From a virus: 35,203 nucleotides of DNA. The position numbers and the translations under genes were made by a program. Below are positions 6,690 through 13,609 of this stretch, piece after piece; the first letter of the stretch is position 1, and each line of letters starts with the position of its first letter. The notes beneath the pieces were generated by a model. That model was not told the origin of the DNA. It did no database searches and worked only from the letters and a program-made list of their open reading frames with translations. Where the stretch lies: the IMG/VR virus record IMGVR_UViG_3300045941_000192, positions 1 to 35,203 of that record, one strand, 5' to 3'.

Positions 6690-6889
6690 GACGCCTCTCG
6701 CATCTTGCGCGTCGGCTGTTTGGTGTCGAAGTCCAGCGCCACAACGACGCCCGACTCTTGCAGGTGTATCCGGTTGTACAGGTCCGCCACGCTCCGCATC
6801 CAAAACAGCGCCAAGCGCCCGTCCAGATTGGCTAATCGCTTCCGGTAGTACAGGCCATAGACGCGACGGACGGACTGGCGTGGAGCCAT
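6686..6889 (-). CDS. Small early protein, unknown
   Basis: A 67-aa basic protein (RQSVRRVYGLYYRKRLANLD, then ALFWMRSVADLYNRIHLQES). It is coupled to the RecE-like exonuclease by a TAATG overlap and to the DUF3850 gene by ATGA. No family recognised. Confidence 0.6.
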   Translation of the reverse strand: MAPRQSVRRVYGLYYRKRLANLDGRLALFWMRSVADLYNRIHLQESGVVVALDFDTKQPTRKMREAS

Positions 6890-7764
6890 TACGAGGCCTC
6901 CCGCATCTCGCGCTCGAGCCAGCGCGCCTCTTCCCACGGGGGCAGGCCGGCATAGGCGGTCTGCCGCGGATACCCCGGCCAGGTGTTCGACGCCAGGCAG
7001 GATCGCCAGACGTCGAGCGCGTACAGGACCTTCTTCTCCGCGAGCAGCAGCGCGTCGGGGCCGAGACTGATCACCGAGAGCGCATACGGCGGGAAGGTCT
7101 CCTGGACCGCGTAGCGAAACGGCGCGTCCTGCTCGGTCAGCGCGGCGACGGCGCGCCGATACCAGGCCGCCTGGAGATCGGCGCCACGGTCAAACATCGC
7201 GCGCGACCAGGCTTCCGGGTTCGCGCTGCCCGACGTCGTCTTGTAGTCGTCAATCGCGACGCCGGCGCTCGAGTGCCGCAGCCAGTCGAGCCGTGCCCGA
7301 CACCAGAGCCCGTCCTCCTGCCAGATGACGGTCTGCTCTGGCTTGCCGCCGGTGAACATCCACCGGCCACCGTCGGCATGCTGGTCGAGCTGCGCGCGCG
7401 CGGCGACGACCATCGCCTGGACGTCGACCCAGCGCGCCGCGAGGATCGGCAGCTGGCCGGCGGCGTAGGCAGCGTCGCGGGCTTCCTGCGCGGCCTTCGT
7501 CCGAAAGTCTTTGGCGTCAACGATCGCGATCCGGTCGGCACTGCCCTCGAGCAGCAGCGCGTGCGCGATCGTCCCGAGATCGAACTCCTCGCGCTTCTCG
7601 TCGACGGCGTCCGGGTTCAGCCGCGGATGCGCCTGACGCGCGTGCGCCGGCGACGCGTGACAGAGTAAGTTCGCGATCGAGCAGGAGAGCGAGGGCTCGG
7701 GACACGGATCGGCGTGATACGCCGCAGCCGGAAGGTCGTAGATGCCGGGGGCGTCAATCGTCAT
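6889..7764 (-). CDS. RecE-like PD-(D/E)XK exonuclease (DUF3799)
   Basis: A 291-aa nuclease of the exodeoxyribonuclease VIII / DUF3799 type. It has the family start GIYDLPAAAYHADPCPEPSL, the motif GTIAHALLLEG with its His, and the catalytic core RARLDWL ... GVAIDDYKTT (Asp and Asp-x-Lys). After this come QAAWYRRAV, the C-terminal Gln/Tyr motif. It resects dsDNA ends from 5' to 3' to feed the annealing protein encoded downstream. First gene of the recombination module; ATG preceded by a moderate ribosome-binding site. Confidence 0.85.
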   Translation of the reverse strand: MTIDAPGIYDLPAAAYHADPCPEPSLSCSIANLLCHASPAHARQAHPRLNPDAVDEKREEFDLGTIAHALLLEGSADRIAIVDAKDFRTKAAQEARDAAYAAGQLPILAARWVDVQAMVVAARAQLDQHADGGRWMFTGGKPEQTVIWQEDGLWCRARLDWLRHSSAGVAIDDYKTTSGSANPEAWSRAMFDRGADLQAAWYRRAVAALTEQDAPFRYAVQETFPPYALSVISLGPDALLLAEKKVLYALDVWRSCLASNTWPGYPRQTAYAGLPPWEEARWLEREMREAS

Positions 7765-7789
7765 GCGTCAACCCTTCGTCGGTGTTTGT

Positions 7790-8962
7790 TCATCGCGGCC
7801 ATTCATGGATCGGCTGCATCCCTGGCGCGCGACCATCCTGTGAGCCAAAAAGGTTGTGCTTGAGATACACGCGACAGCCAGCCGCGCGGGCCTGCTGATA
7901 CAGATCCGTGACCCATTCGAAGGGCGGGGCAAACGGTTCGGCCTGTTGTGACCCCGTCGACGCGCCGATTACCACCCAGTCGAACATCACGAGCGAGGAA
8001 AACTTCAAGGGCTCGAGCAGCGGTTCGCAACTGAGCCAGCGAACGCCAGCCTTGACGCCGGCGAAACTCTTCTCCGCCACGGCCACGCGGTGCTGTCGAT
8101 CCACCGTGGTTCCGGCCCAGACGTTGTCGGGCCAATCAATCTGCGCGAGCCGATCAGGAAACTTGGTGAGGCAGAGGTACTCCCATTGCGGGGTCTCACG
8201 AATCTGCTCAAAAACGGCAGTGATCCATTCCTGCGGCACCCACTTACCAAAGAGGTCGGCCATTGAACACGTGAAGACGCGCCGCCAGGCGGGATCATCG
8301 GTCGCGTCCTTCGGGAGCTTTGTATGGAGAGGAGCCGTCAACCGTTCCGGCAGAAACGTTGGCGCAAACTTCTGCGGATAGAGCCGCTCCGCGATGTCCC
8401 GGGCGTAGCAGTACTCGCAGTTGTGCAGACAGCCGGTTACCGGATTCCACGACCAGCGCGCCCAGCCGATGTTGTCGTTGACCTGATTGAACGTCGGGTG
8501 TGTCTGCGCGGGTTTCGCGCTGGCGGGTTTCTCGATCGGGATGTCAGCAGGCAGTCTCCGGAGGATCTTTTTCCGGACCACCGTGCCTGCGGCCACCAGA
8601 CGGCGCACTTCCGTGGCATGCACGGCCATCTGCCGACATTCGTGAATTACGCGGTCGGTCAGACCGTTTGTAATCCTACCCGGGGTAGGATTATCTTTCG
8701 GCCAGGGACGACCGCGCTGCGGCACCCCCAGTAGCTCGCCAATCAACAGCTCCGTCAATCGCTGCTCACCCGCAATCGCTTTCTTCGCGGCTTTGTCATC
8801 CAGATATTTCTGAATCGCGTCCAGCTGTTTTTTCAGCTCATACGCTGCCGCCTGGTCACGACGGTTCTGACAGTGCTGCCGTACCAGTTGCACCTGCTGC
8901 ACGATCACGGGAATCTCCGCGAGCTTGATCCGCTTCGCGTCAGGCAACACAAGCGCCGTCAT
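7790..8962 (-). CDS. Gp37/Gp68 (DUF5131) radical-SAM-like three-Cys protein, fused N-terminal helical domain
   Basis: A 390-aa protein. Residues about 160-390 match the phage Gp37/Gp68 family: NIGWARWSWNPVTGC, the three-Cys motif C178-x3-C182-x2-C185 (the CX3CX2C of radical SAM enzymes), then YARDIAERLYPQKF, MADLFGKWVP and WAGTTVD. Residues 1-150 are a separate helical domain (QNRRDQAAAYELKKQLDAIQ and GEQRLTELLIGELLGV) of the type found in ParB-like or phage regulatory proteins. The ATG at 8962 has GAGGAAGCC before it. Function unknown. It lies beside a TcmP-like partner and probably modifies a nucleic acid or protein. Confidence 0.8.
   Translation of the reverse strand: MTALVLPDAKRIKLAEIPVIVQQVQLVRQHCQNRRDQAAAYELKKQLDAIQKYLDDKAAKKAIAGEQRLTELLIGELLGVPQRGRPWPKDNPTPGRITNGLTDRVIHECRQMAVHATEVRRLVAAGTVVRKKILRRLPADIPIEKPASAKPAQTHPTFNQVNDNIGWARWSWNPVTGCLHNCEYCYARDIAERLYPQKFAPTFLPERLTAPLHTKLPKDATDDPAWRRVFTCSMADLFGKWVPQEWITAVFEQIRETPQWEYLCLTKFPDRLAQIDWPDNVWAGTTVDRQHRVAVAEKSFAGVKAGVRWLSCEPLLEPLKFSSLVMFDWVVIGASTGSQQAEPFAPPFEWVTDLYQQARAAGCRVYLKHNLFGSQDGRAPGMQPIHEWPR
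8671..8693. other. 23-nt perfect inverted repeat inside the Gp37/Gp68 gene
   Basis: Arms TAATCCTACCC and GGGTAGGATTA are perfectly complementary around a single central G, inside the coding sequence at the NPTPGR residues of the N-terminal domain. Eleven-base perfect arms are unlikely by chance at one given place. It could be a protein-binding site or an RNA hairpin. Confidence 0.8.
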
Positions 8963-9249
8963 GGCTTCCTCTCGATGCGGCAGTGGCACGCGTGACAAAT
9001 GGCCTCGAGATGCGACGGGACGTCGAATGTGCCCCACGGCGGGTACGCCACGTGATGCACTTCGGTCGCCACCGCGCCGCAGTGCCGACAGCGGCCCCCG
9101 TCGCGCTCCCACGCAACGGCCCGAACGGCCAGAAAAACGGGATGCCGGAGGTACTCTTCATAGGTCGAATAGAAGTGTCGGGTGAGCGGTACTCGCCGCA
9201 GGTTCGACTTTGGCAAGGATGGCCTGGGCACGAGCGGATCGACTGTCAT
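8959..9249 (-). CDS. HNH endonuclease between TcmP-like and Gp37/Gp68 genes
   Basis: A 96-aa HNH protein. The zinc pair C54-x2-C57 (CRHCG), the EVHHV motif with H65/H66, and the second zinc pair in LEAICHACHCRIE give the HNH fold. The Asn position of the usual NLxxLC motif is His here. The reading frame overlaps the last about 92 bp of the TcmP-like gene. The only ATG (MTVDPLVP) lies inside that gene, preceded by GGGG. The stop overlaps the Gp37/Gp68 start by 4 bp. It may be part of the same functional unit or an independent nuclease. Confidence 0.75.
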   Translation of the reverse strand: MTVDPLVPRPSLPKSNLRRVPLTRHFYSTYEEYLRHPVFLAVRAVAWERDGGRCRHCGAVATEVHHVAYPPWGTFDVPSHLEAICHACHCRIERKP

Positions 9250-9946
9250 AGAACCCCAGTTGCGAATAGCCGATGGTGTCGGTCTGTATCGTGCGACCCA
9301 CGAACTGCATCCATGACGAGCCGGCGATTTGACACACATCCGTCCACATCCACGACGGACGGCTGAACAGAGCCGAAAACTCTGACGGCCAATGCACTCG
9401 ATCACGTCCCCAGGCATGGCCGGTCTCGAGTCGCAAGGTGCGGATATTCAGATTCATGATCACGTCGAAGCGCCGATACTCCGCACAGAACATCCGCAGC
9501 GCATCCCACGGAACACCTTTGGAATAGCCGTTCGGATCGATCAGGATCGACCCCATCGCGTACTGCGGTCTGTGTTCCCGCTTACGAATGAATGCCGACA
9601 CGACGGGGAGTAATTCCGCGTTGTCCGCTTCGAACACCGATAGACGGTCCTTCGGGGTCGCGAGAATCTCAGGGCACGTCGTCAGCGCCGCGATGCAAGA
9701 CGGGTCCTTGTCGATGAAAAATGCGTACATGTTGTCGCGACGTTCGCGCGCGACCGCATTGAGAAAATTCACCGGACTCCCAGGGACACCAGCCTCCGTG
9801 TTGTAGCCACTCCCCGCATTGAGATCGATGTGGTAGTACGGATAGGTCCTCACATTGCGCGCTTTTGAGATTCGCAGGCTCTGGACAAGGATCGCGGCGA
9901 AGCGTTCTTCCTTGAACCACGTGTAACCGCTTTGCCCCTGCATCAC
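9158..9946 (-). CDS. tcmP: Three-Cys-motif partner protein TcmP-like
   Basis: A 262-aa protein. The start (YTWFKEERFAAILVQSLR) and the glycine-rich loop YYHIDLNAGSGYN resemble the SAM-binding-like motif of TcmP proteins, the regular genomic partners of Gp37/Gp68 three-Cys proteins. Later motifs are AFFIDKDPSCI, GSILIDPNGYSKGVPWDALR and FDVIMNLNIR, as in a Rossmann methyltransferase-like fold. The partner is encoded one gene downstream, which supports the assignment. It is coupled to the upstream gene by ATGA. Biochemical role unknown. Confidence 0.7.
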   Translation of the reverse strand: MMQGQSGYTWFKEERFAAILVQSLRISKARNVRTYPYYHIDLNAGSGYNTEAGVPGSPVNFLNAVARERRDNMYAFFIDKDPSCIAALTTCPEILATPKDRLSVFEADNAELLPVVSAFIRKREHRPQYAMGSILIDPNGYSKGVPWDALRMFCAEYRRFDVIMNLNIRTLRLETGHAWGRDRVHWPSEFSALFSRPSWMWTDVCQIAGSSWMQFVGRTIQTDTIGYSQLGFYDSRSARAQAILAKVEPAASTAHPTLLFDL

Positions 9947-10209
9947 GCAGCGACCTCCAGGTTATCGAGCACGGAGTACGGGTTCTCGCGATGCCAGGTC
10001 GCGCGGACGCGGGCCGGCGTGCCCTCGAGGTCGAGCGCGTCTTGGTAGAGCGTGGCTTCGCTCGTCACGAGCACGACGCACGGGCACAAGGGTCCGCGTC
10101 GGCGGTAGATGTGCGGCACGTCATGGGCGGCCAGGTGGATCTCGAACCACGCGCCGCGGGATCCGGTGCAGTAGTAGGTCTGCACGACCAGGAGCGCCGG
10201 GGTCGTCAT
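9943..10209 (-). CDS. Hypothetical early protein
   Basis: An 88-aa protein (MTTPALLVVQTYYCTGSRGA, PLCPCVVLVTSEATLYQDAL), likely beta-rich, with three cysteines. It is the third gene of the early leftward operon, immediately before the TcmP-like gene, with ATGA overlap. No family recognised. It could belong to the TcmP cluster. Confidence 0.6.
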   Translation of the reverse strand: MTTPALLVVQTYYCTGSRGAWFEIHLAAHDVPHIYRRRGPLCPCVVLVTSEATLYQDALDLEGTPARVRATWHRENPYSVLDNLEVAA

Positions 10210-10437
10210 TCACGCCCCCCGGCGCAAGGAAGCGAACGAGCGCGGTTGCCCCCATTCGCCGCGTAGGTAGCGATCGATCAGATCGGCGCGGTAGCGCACG
10301 CGTCGCCCCAGGCGCGGCCGAAGCTCCTCAAGGAATGGCAGCTTGCCCTGCGCTTTCAACGCTGTGAAGGTCCGCTGCGGCATCTGCAGTTTCTCGAGCA
10401 CTTCGGGCACGGTGTAGCAGCGCACGTCGGCGGTCAT
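10210..10437 (-). CDS. Excisionase-family HTH_17 DNA-binding protein
   Basis: A 75-aa MerR-like winged helix of the excisionase family: YTVPEVLEKLQMPQRTFTAL, then KLPFLEELRPRLGRRVRYRA and DLIDRYLRGEW. Position directly after the Cro-like gene in the early operon and the presence of an integrase make it the best candidate for the directionality factor (Xis). A role as an early regulator is the alternative. The ATG overlaps the upstream stop. Confidence 0.75.
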   Translation of the reverse strand: MTADVRCYTVPEVLEKLQMPQRTFTALKAQGKLPFLEELRPRLGRRVRYRADLIDRYLRGEWGQPRSFASLRRGA

Positions 10438-10673
10438 GCGGCTAGCCGCTTGCGGCGTGGTGTCGGCCGTCGCGGATCGGGGCCGAACCGTAACGACAGC
10501 GGATCCACATCGAGCGCGGCGGCCAACGCCATCACGGTGGTGAAGGCCGGTCGCGCCTGCGGTTGGCTTTCGAGCTTGCTGATGGTGTTTTGCGCGATGC
10601 CGCTGGTCCGCTCGAGGGCTTCCTGCGTCATTTCCAATTGTTCGCGCCGGGTTCTGAGGTAGACGGGCTTCAT
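10434..10673 (-). CDS. Cro-like XRE-family regulator
   Basis: A 79-aa helix-turn-helix protein: REQLEMTQEALERTSGIAQN, TISKLESQPQARP, then VMALAAALDVDPLSL, with a basic tail. It is the first gene of the leftward early operon, divergent from the repressor at 10802, the typical position of Cro. It is transcribed from the promoter with TTGACA at 10705-10710. Its ATG lies shortly after that promoter, with only a weak Shine-Dalgarno (GTGGG). Confidence 0.85.
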   Translation of the reverse strand: MKPVYLRTRREQLEMTQEALERTSGIAQNTISKLESQPQARPAFTTVMALAAALDVDPLSLRFGPDPRRPTPRRKRLAA

Positions 10674-10679
10674 GGCCCA

Positions 10680-10710
10680 CTAGTACTTCCCTATGGGGAT
10701 ATCGTGTCAA
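10680..10710 (-). promoter_or_regulatory. Leftward early promoter (PL/PR-like)
   Basis: On the minus strand a consensus -35 box TTGACA lies at 10710-10705. A weak -10 (GTACTA or TACTAG, spacing 18-19) follows at about 10686-10680. The spacer contains the operator CCCCATAGGGA, so a repressor bound there would block RNA polymerase. It drives the cro-like gene and, by position, the early operon. Confidence 0.6.
10688..10703. promoter_or_regulatory. Operator O1 (imperfect dyad with GGGATA half-site)
   Basis: Imperfect dyad TCCC-N4-GGGATA lying between the -35 and -10 boxes of the leftward promoter. It shares the GGGATAT half-site with the perfect dyad at 10776-10791 and with the two sites at 14076-14087 and 14107-14118. 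Confidence 0.6.
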
Positions 10711-10775
10711 GCATCTGAAAATTTGCGCCAGAATTGCCGTTTTGCCGCCGTGCTGTCGTTATCTTGTCGCAAGTC

Positions 10776-10791
10776 TATCCCTAATGGGATA
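10776..10791. promoter_or_regulatory. Operator O2 (perfect dyad TATCCC-N4-GGGATA)
   Basis: Perfect inverted repeat with 6-base arms just upstream of the repressor start at 10802. It is placed to regulate the rightward lysogeny operon, probably by the repressor itself. A clear rightward -10/-35 pair could not be assigned; TATGCT at 10790-10795 is a possible -10 element but has no well-spaced -35. Confidence 0.65.
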
Positions 10792-10801
10792 TGCTGGCGG
10801 C

Positions 10802-11278
10802 ATGCATTGGGACCTGATTCGTCGCCACTACGCGGCACGACTGGCCACGGCGCAGCGCCAGGGGGTGACGCAACAGGCCGTCGCCACCGCCGGGCAGTTG
10901 TCGGGGCAGAACGCGATCTCGAAGTTGCTGGCGAATCACAACCTGGGCCCGTCGGTAGAGACCTTTGTGAAAGCTGTGACTGGTCTCGGCCTCGACGTCT
11001 CCGCGTTCTTCGCCGAGATCGAACAGTGCGGGAGGAGACATGCCGATTCACCACATGATCCACGCGATCCGCTGGAACACCTCCACGCGGCGCTCATCGG
11101 GACGCGCTTCGAGATCCTCGAGCAGCGACTCGTGCTTACCGAACTGCTCGACCGCCTCGATCGACTCGATCGAACTCTGGCAAACGTGGCGGCGGATCGG
11201 GGATCTGATGGACGCGCTGATTCGGCAACGGCCGCGAGTGGCCCGCCTGATCATCCGCGAGCTCGAGGCGCTGCTTGA
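10802..11278 (+). CDS. CI-like repressor, XRE-type N-terminal domain
   Basis: A 158-aa protein. The N-terminal 75 residues form an HTH domain: RRHYAARLATAQRQGVTQQA, then ISKLLANHNLGPSVETFVKA and LGLDVSAFFAEIE. A helical region follows (FEILEQRLVLTELLDRLDRL) that could dimerise. The start at MHWDLIRRHYA is preceded by GCTGGCGGC and an operator dyad. It is divergent from the cro-like gene, first gene of the integrase operon, and clearly homologous to the second regulator at 13704-14054. Probable lysogeny repressor; it lacks a LexA-type autoprotease domain, so induction must use another route. Confidence 0.75.
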   Translation: MHWDLIRRHYAARLATAQRQGVTQQAVATAGQLSGQNAISKLLANHNLGPSVETFVKAVTGLGLDVSAFFAEIEQCGRRHADSPHDPRDPLEHLHAALIGTRFEILEQRLVLTELLDRLDRLDRTLANVAADRGSDGRADSATAASGPPDHPRARGAA

Positions 11279-11336
11279 TCGTCTGGACCGCCGGGCGCAG
11301 CTGCGCGCCACACGGATGGGAGATCTGACCGAATGA
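11208..11336 (+). CDS. Small ORF coupling repressor and integrase
   Basis: A 42-aa basic helical peptide (MDALIRQRPRVARLIIRELE, then DRLDRRAQLRATRMGDLTE). The ATG follows GGGGATCTG inside the end of the repressor gene, and its stop overlaps the integrase start as ATGA. The coupling at the 3' end is the main support. It may only serve to reinitiate ribosomes for the integrase. Confidence 0.45.
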   Translation: MDALIRQRPRVARLIIRELEALLDRLDRRAQLRATRMGDLTE

Positions 11337-12478
11337 TGAGACTCGAAGAAGGCGCGCGCCTCAGGCGCGACGGCAAGGCCCCCTACATCCAGGCGTATGT
11401 GCGCGTGCGCCCCGGCCCGCAGGGCGTTAAGTTCACGCGCTTCCCCCTCACCTCGACGCGTGTGGAGCGGGACGCCTGGCGCGAGAAAATGATCCGGCAA
11501 TTCGGCGATCGGCCGCTGATGGCCGGATCGTTCGCCGCTAAGGTCGAAGAGTATCTGGCGCAGAACCAATCGAAGAAGACCATCGCGCAGGCCGCGCAGC
11601 ACCTTGGCTTGTGGATGGACATGCTCGGGCGAGACCGCGACCCGCTGACGATTACCACCGATGAGATCAACCAGGTGATCGATCGCTGGCTGACGGAAGC
11701 TGACGTGCTGGCGCCGACGCAACGGGGCCGCCGTCCCGCCGCCCGCGGGTACGCCGCCGGGACGGTGCGCAAGCGGCGGATGTGGCTGCGGCAGTTCTTC
11801 GTCTTCCTGATCGGCGATGGCGGGCCCGTCCAGAAGGCCGAGAACCCGAGAGAACCAAAACCCGGGCCGCGGGGAATCGACATGCTGGTCTGCGAGCGCG
11901 CGATCGCGGCGATGCCGAAGTACCAGTCCACGAAGAAGGGCGCCACGCCGGTGCTCTCGCTCGCGCCGATTCGGGCGCGCGTGCTGTTGCACACTGGCTT
12001 GCCGCCACAGGTGCTGATGGCGGTTCGGCCCGAGCATCTGGACTTCGAGGCTGGGACGCTCTACGTCGCGGGCCGCGAGAAAGGCGCGGGCCTCGAAGAA
12101 CGGACGCTGTCGCTGATGCCGGACGCGGTCTCCGCCTTTCGCGAGTTTCACGCCGCCGGCGCCTATGGACCGTTTTCGGGATCATCGCTGGGCCGGGCGT
12201 TGAAGGCCGGCTTCACACGCAGCGGCTATCTGCGCCAGCTGCGCCTCTATGACGTCCGGCATTCGTTCCTGACCTTCGTCTATCGGGTGACCCGCGACCT
12301 GGCGACCGTCGGGCGGCTCGGGCTGCACGCCGAGGGCTCGACCGTCCCGGCGCGGTATGCGCTCGGGGCGAACCAAGAGGTCGACGAAGCGGCCGTTGCG
12401 GCGATGAGCCAGGTGTTGGCGCAGAAGCGCAAGGGCGTGCTGAAGGCCGCGCCCGGCGCCAAGGGGAGAGGCCGGTGA
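11333..12478 (+). CDS. int: Tyrosine recombinase (phage integrase)
   Basis: A 381-aa integrase. It has an N-terminal arm-binding-like part (YIQAYVRVRPGPQGVKFTRF), a SAM-like core-binding domain (residues about 65-165) and the C-terminal catalytic domain. The catalytic domain shows KGAG beta-hairpin Lys, YDVRHSFLTF (box II with Arg, Tyr in place of the first His), LGLHAEGSTVPARYALG with the nucleophile Tyr. The box I motif reads HTGLPPQVLMAV, so the usual Arg I (TGLR) is Pro. attP lies about 0.9 kb downstream. The ATG overlaps the upstream small ORF (ATGA). Confidence 0.88.
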   Translation: MMRLEEGARLRRDGKAPYIQAYVRVRPGPQGVKFTRFPLTSTRVERDAWREKMIRQFGDRPLMAGSFAAKVEEYLAQNQSKKTIAQAAQHLGLWMDMLGRDRDPLTITTDEINQVIDRWLTEADVLAPTQRGRRPAARGYAAGTVRKRRMWLRQFFVFLIGDGGPVQKAENPREPKPGPRGIDMLVCERAIAAMPKYQSTKKGATPVLSLAPIRARVLLHTGLPPQVLMAVRPEHLDFEAGTLYVAGREKGAGLEERTLSLMPDAVSAFREFHAAGAYGPFSGSSLGRALKAGFTRSGYLRQLRLYDVRHSFLTFVYRVTRDLATVGRLGLHAEGSTVPARYALGANQEVDEAAVAAMSQVLAQKRKGVLKAAPGAKGRGR

Positions 12479-12747
12479 GTAAGGACAACACGAATCGATC
12501 CGACAGCTTTACGTGTCCGCAATGTGGTCGCACGTCCGCGAATCCAAACGACGCCCGCGAGGGCTACTGCGGGGCCTGTCATCAATGGACCGGCGCACGG
12601 TACGGTGTCGTGTCCGAGCATAACTTTCATGGCGGGTTCGGCTGGACGATCATCGATCGCGAGCACAGGACGACGACAGCCGGCTGGTTTGCGGATCGGG
12701 TCGCCGCAGAACGGACGGCCGACACGTTGAATGGATCCGACAAATGA
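12475..12747 (+). CDS. Zinc-ribbon protein, lysogeny operon
   Basis: A 90-aa protein with two CxxC pairs (FTCPQCGRTSANP and GYCGACHQWTG). After them comes a beta-rich part (GGFGWTIIDREHRTTTAGWF) and a helix (DRVAAERTADTLNG). The GTG start overlaps the integrase stop (GTGA). Unknown function; it is co-transcribed with the integrase, so it may be expressed in the lysogen. Confidence 0.65.
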   Translation: MSKDNTNRSDSFTCPQCGRTSANPNDAREGYCGACHQWTGARYGVVSEHNFHGGFGWTIIDREHRTTTAGWFADRVAAERTADTLNGSDK

Positions 12748-12956
12748 AAACGACAACCGCCAACAAGTTGGCACAAACGATCGTCGACGATCTCTATACC
12801 AACGGCCAGGGCGACGAGGCCGACCGGCTGGTGTTGATGTCGAAGGCGGGACAAGACCTCGGTGGGTGGGGCAAGCTGCCGCTCTACCACCGTCTGGCTC
12901 AATTGTTAGAGCGTTGGAATCCCGACACCTGCGGAGGATCGCAGTCCAATGAGTAA
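12744..12956 (+). CDS. Small protein with DLGGWGK domain (second copy)
   Basis: A 70-aa protein (NKLAQTIVDDLYTNGQGDEA, then DRLVLMSKAGQDLGGWGKLP and LYHRLAQLLERW). It aligns along most of its length with the C-terminal half of the zinc-finger protein at 489-824, which is in the late operon on the opposite strand. Its ATG overlaps the upstream stop (ATGA). One domain in both the lysogeny operon and the lytic operon suggests related but separately regulated versions of one function. Confidence 0.7.
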   Translation: MKTTTANKLAQTIVDDLYTNGQGDEADRLVLMSKAGQDLGGWGKLPLYHRLAQLLERWNPDTCGGSQSNE

Positions 12957-13359
12957 GCAACTGCTGGTGCTCGAAGAGGTGCTCGCGATGCTCGAGACGA
13001 TCGGCGCCTCGAAGCAGACGCGCGAGAACTTTCGGCGCCAGGCCGAAGGCGTCCTGGCGAAGCGACCCGGCCGCGGCCACGACGAAGTGACCGTCTCGAG
13101 CGGCTATGGTCGCAGTACGCACCGCGGCTTCGTCGAGCTCACGCTTGACGAGGTACGGACACAGATGGAGTCGGCCAAGGCCCGCGAGATCGGGCTGATG
13201 CTGATTCAGGCGGCCGAAGCCGCGGAGTCCGACGAGATCTTTCTCAAGCTACTGACCGACAAGATTGGTCTCGATCTCGATGACTATGCGCGCGGCGCGT
13301 TTCTACTCGACCTGCGCGAGCTCCGGCAGGGGACACGCGACATCTCTCGGCCGCAGTGA
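12949..13359 (+). CDS. Hypothetical protein, end of integrase operon
   Basis: A 136-aa helical protein: MSKQLLVLEEVLAMLETIGA, then RENFRRQAEGVLAKRPGRGH, KAREIGLMLIQAAEAAESDE and ARGAFLLDLRELRQG. It overlaps the preceding gene by 8 bp with GGAGGATCGCAGTCC before its ATG, a good ribosome-binding site. No family recognised. Last gene before attP. Confidence 0.65.
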   Translation: MSKQLLVLEEVLAMLETIGASKQTRENFRRQAEGVLAKRPGRGHDEVTVSSGYGRSTHRGFVELTLDEVRTQMESAKAREIGLMLIQAAEAAESDEIFLKLLTDKIGLDLDDYARGAFLLDLRELRQGTRDISRPQ

Positions 13360-13377
13360 TCCCCGCGAGGACCGATA

Positions 13378-13401
13378 AAGTTGCCAGAAAAAGTTGCCAG
13401 G
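13378..13401. promoter_or_regulatory. attP left arm: two integrase arm-type sites
   Basis: Two direct copies of AAGTTGCCAG (13378-13387 and 13391-13400), 13 bp apart, on the integrase side of the tRNA-like core. Together with three copies on the other side they have the layout of integrase arm-binding sites. Confidence 0.75.
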
Positions 13402-13451
13402 AATCGCTAACTCCTAGAGCCCTAACGAAAATCCCCCCCGTGCATTTTGCC

Positions 13452-13492
13452 CTTTCAAGGCCAAAACACGGGTTCGAATCCCGTTGGGGACG
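13452..13492 (+). other. attP: attP core: 3' half of a tRNA-Glu(UUC) gene
   Basis: The segment contains a Glu-type anticodon loop CTTTCAA, a complete T arm (ACGGG / TTCGAAT / CCCGT at 13468-13484) and the 3' acceptor strand TGGGGAC plus discriminator G (13485-13492). No 5' half of the tRNA is present, so it is not a tRNA gene. It is the fragment that restores the host gene after integration. It lies between two clusters of arm sites. The exact crossover region would have to be read from a lysogen. Confidence 0.85.
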
Positions 13493-13609
13493 AATCCCAA
13501 AACCCCGAAGAAATCAATAAAAACAGGCCTGAATTGCGCGATCCGAGGCGGCGGCCCCGGATCCGCGTCATGGCGGTCAATGGCAGTAAAAGGCCCTTAA
13601 TGGGGTCAA

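Noticed and set aside
8940-9161. 73-aa minus-strand ORF with ATGA overlap to the TcmP-like gene
   Set aside because: It runs through the HNH gene in another frame; the HNH frame has the zinc and catalytic motifs, while this one has none.
13441-13500. A tRNA gene
   Set aside because: Only the anticodon loop, T arm and 3' acceptor strand exist; there is no 5' acceptor strand or D arm nearby, so it is an attP fragment.
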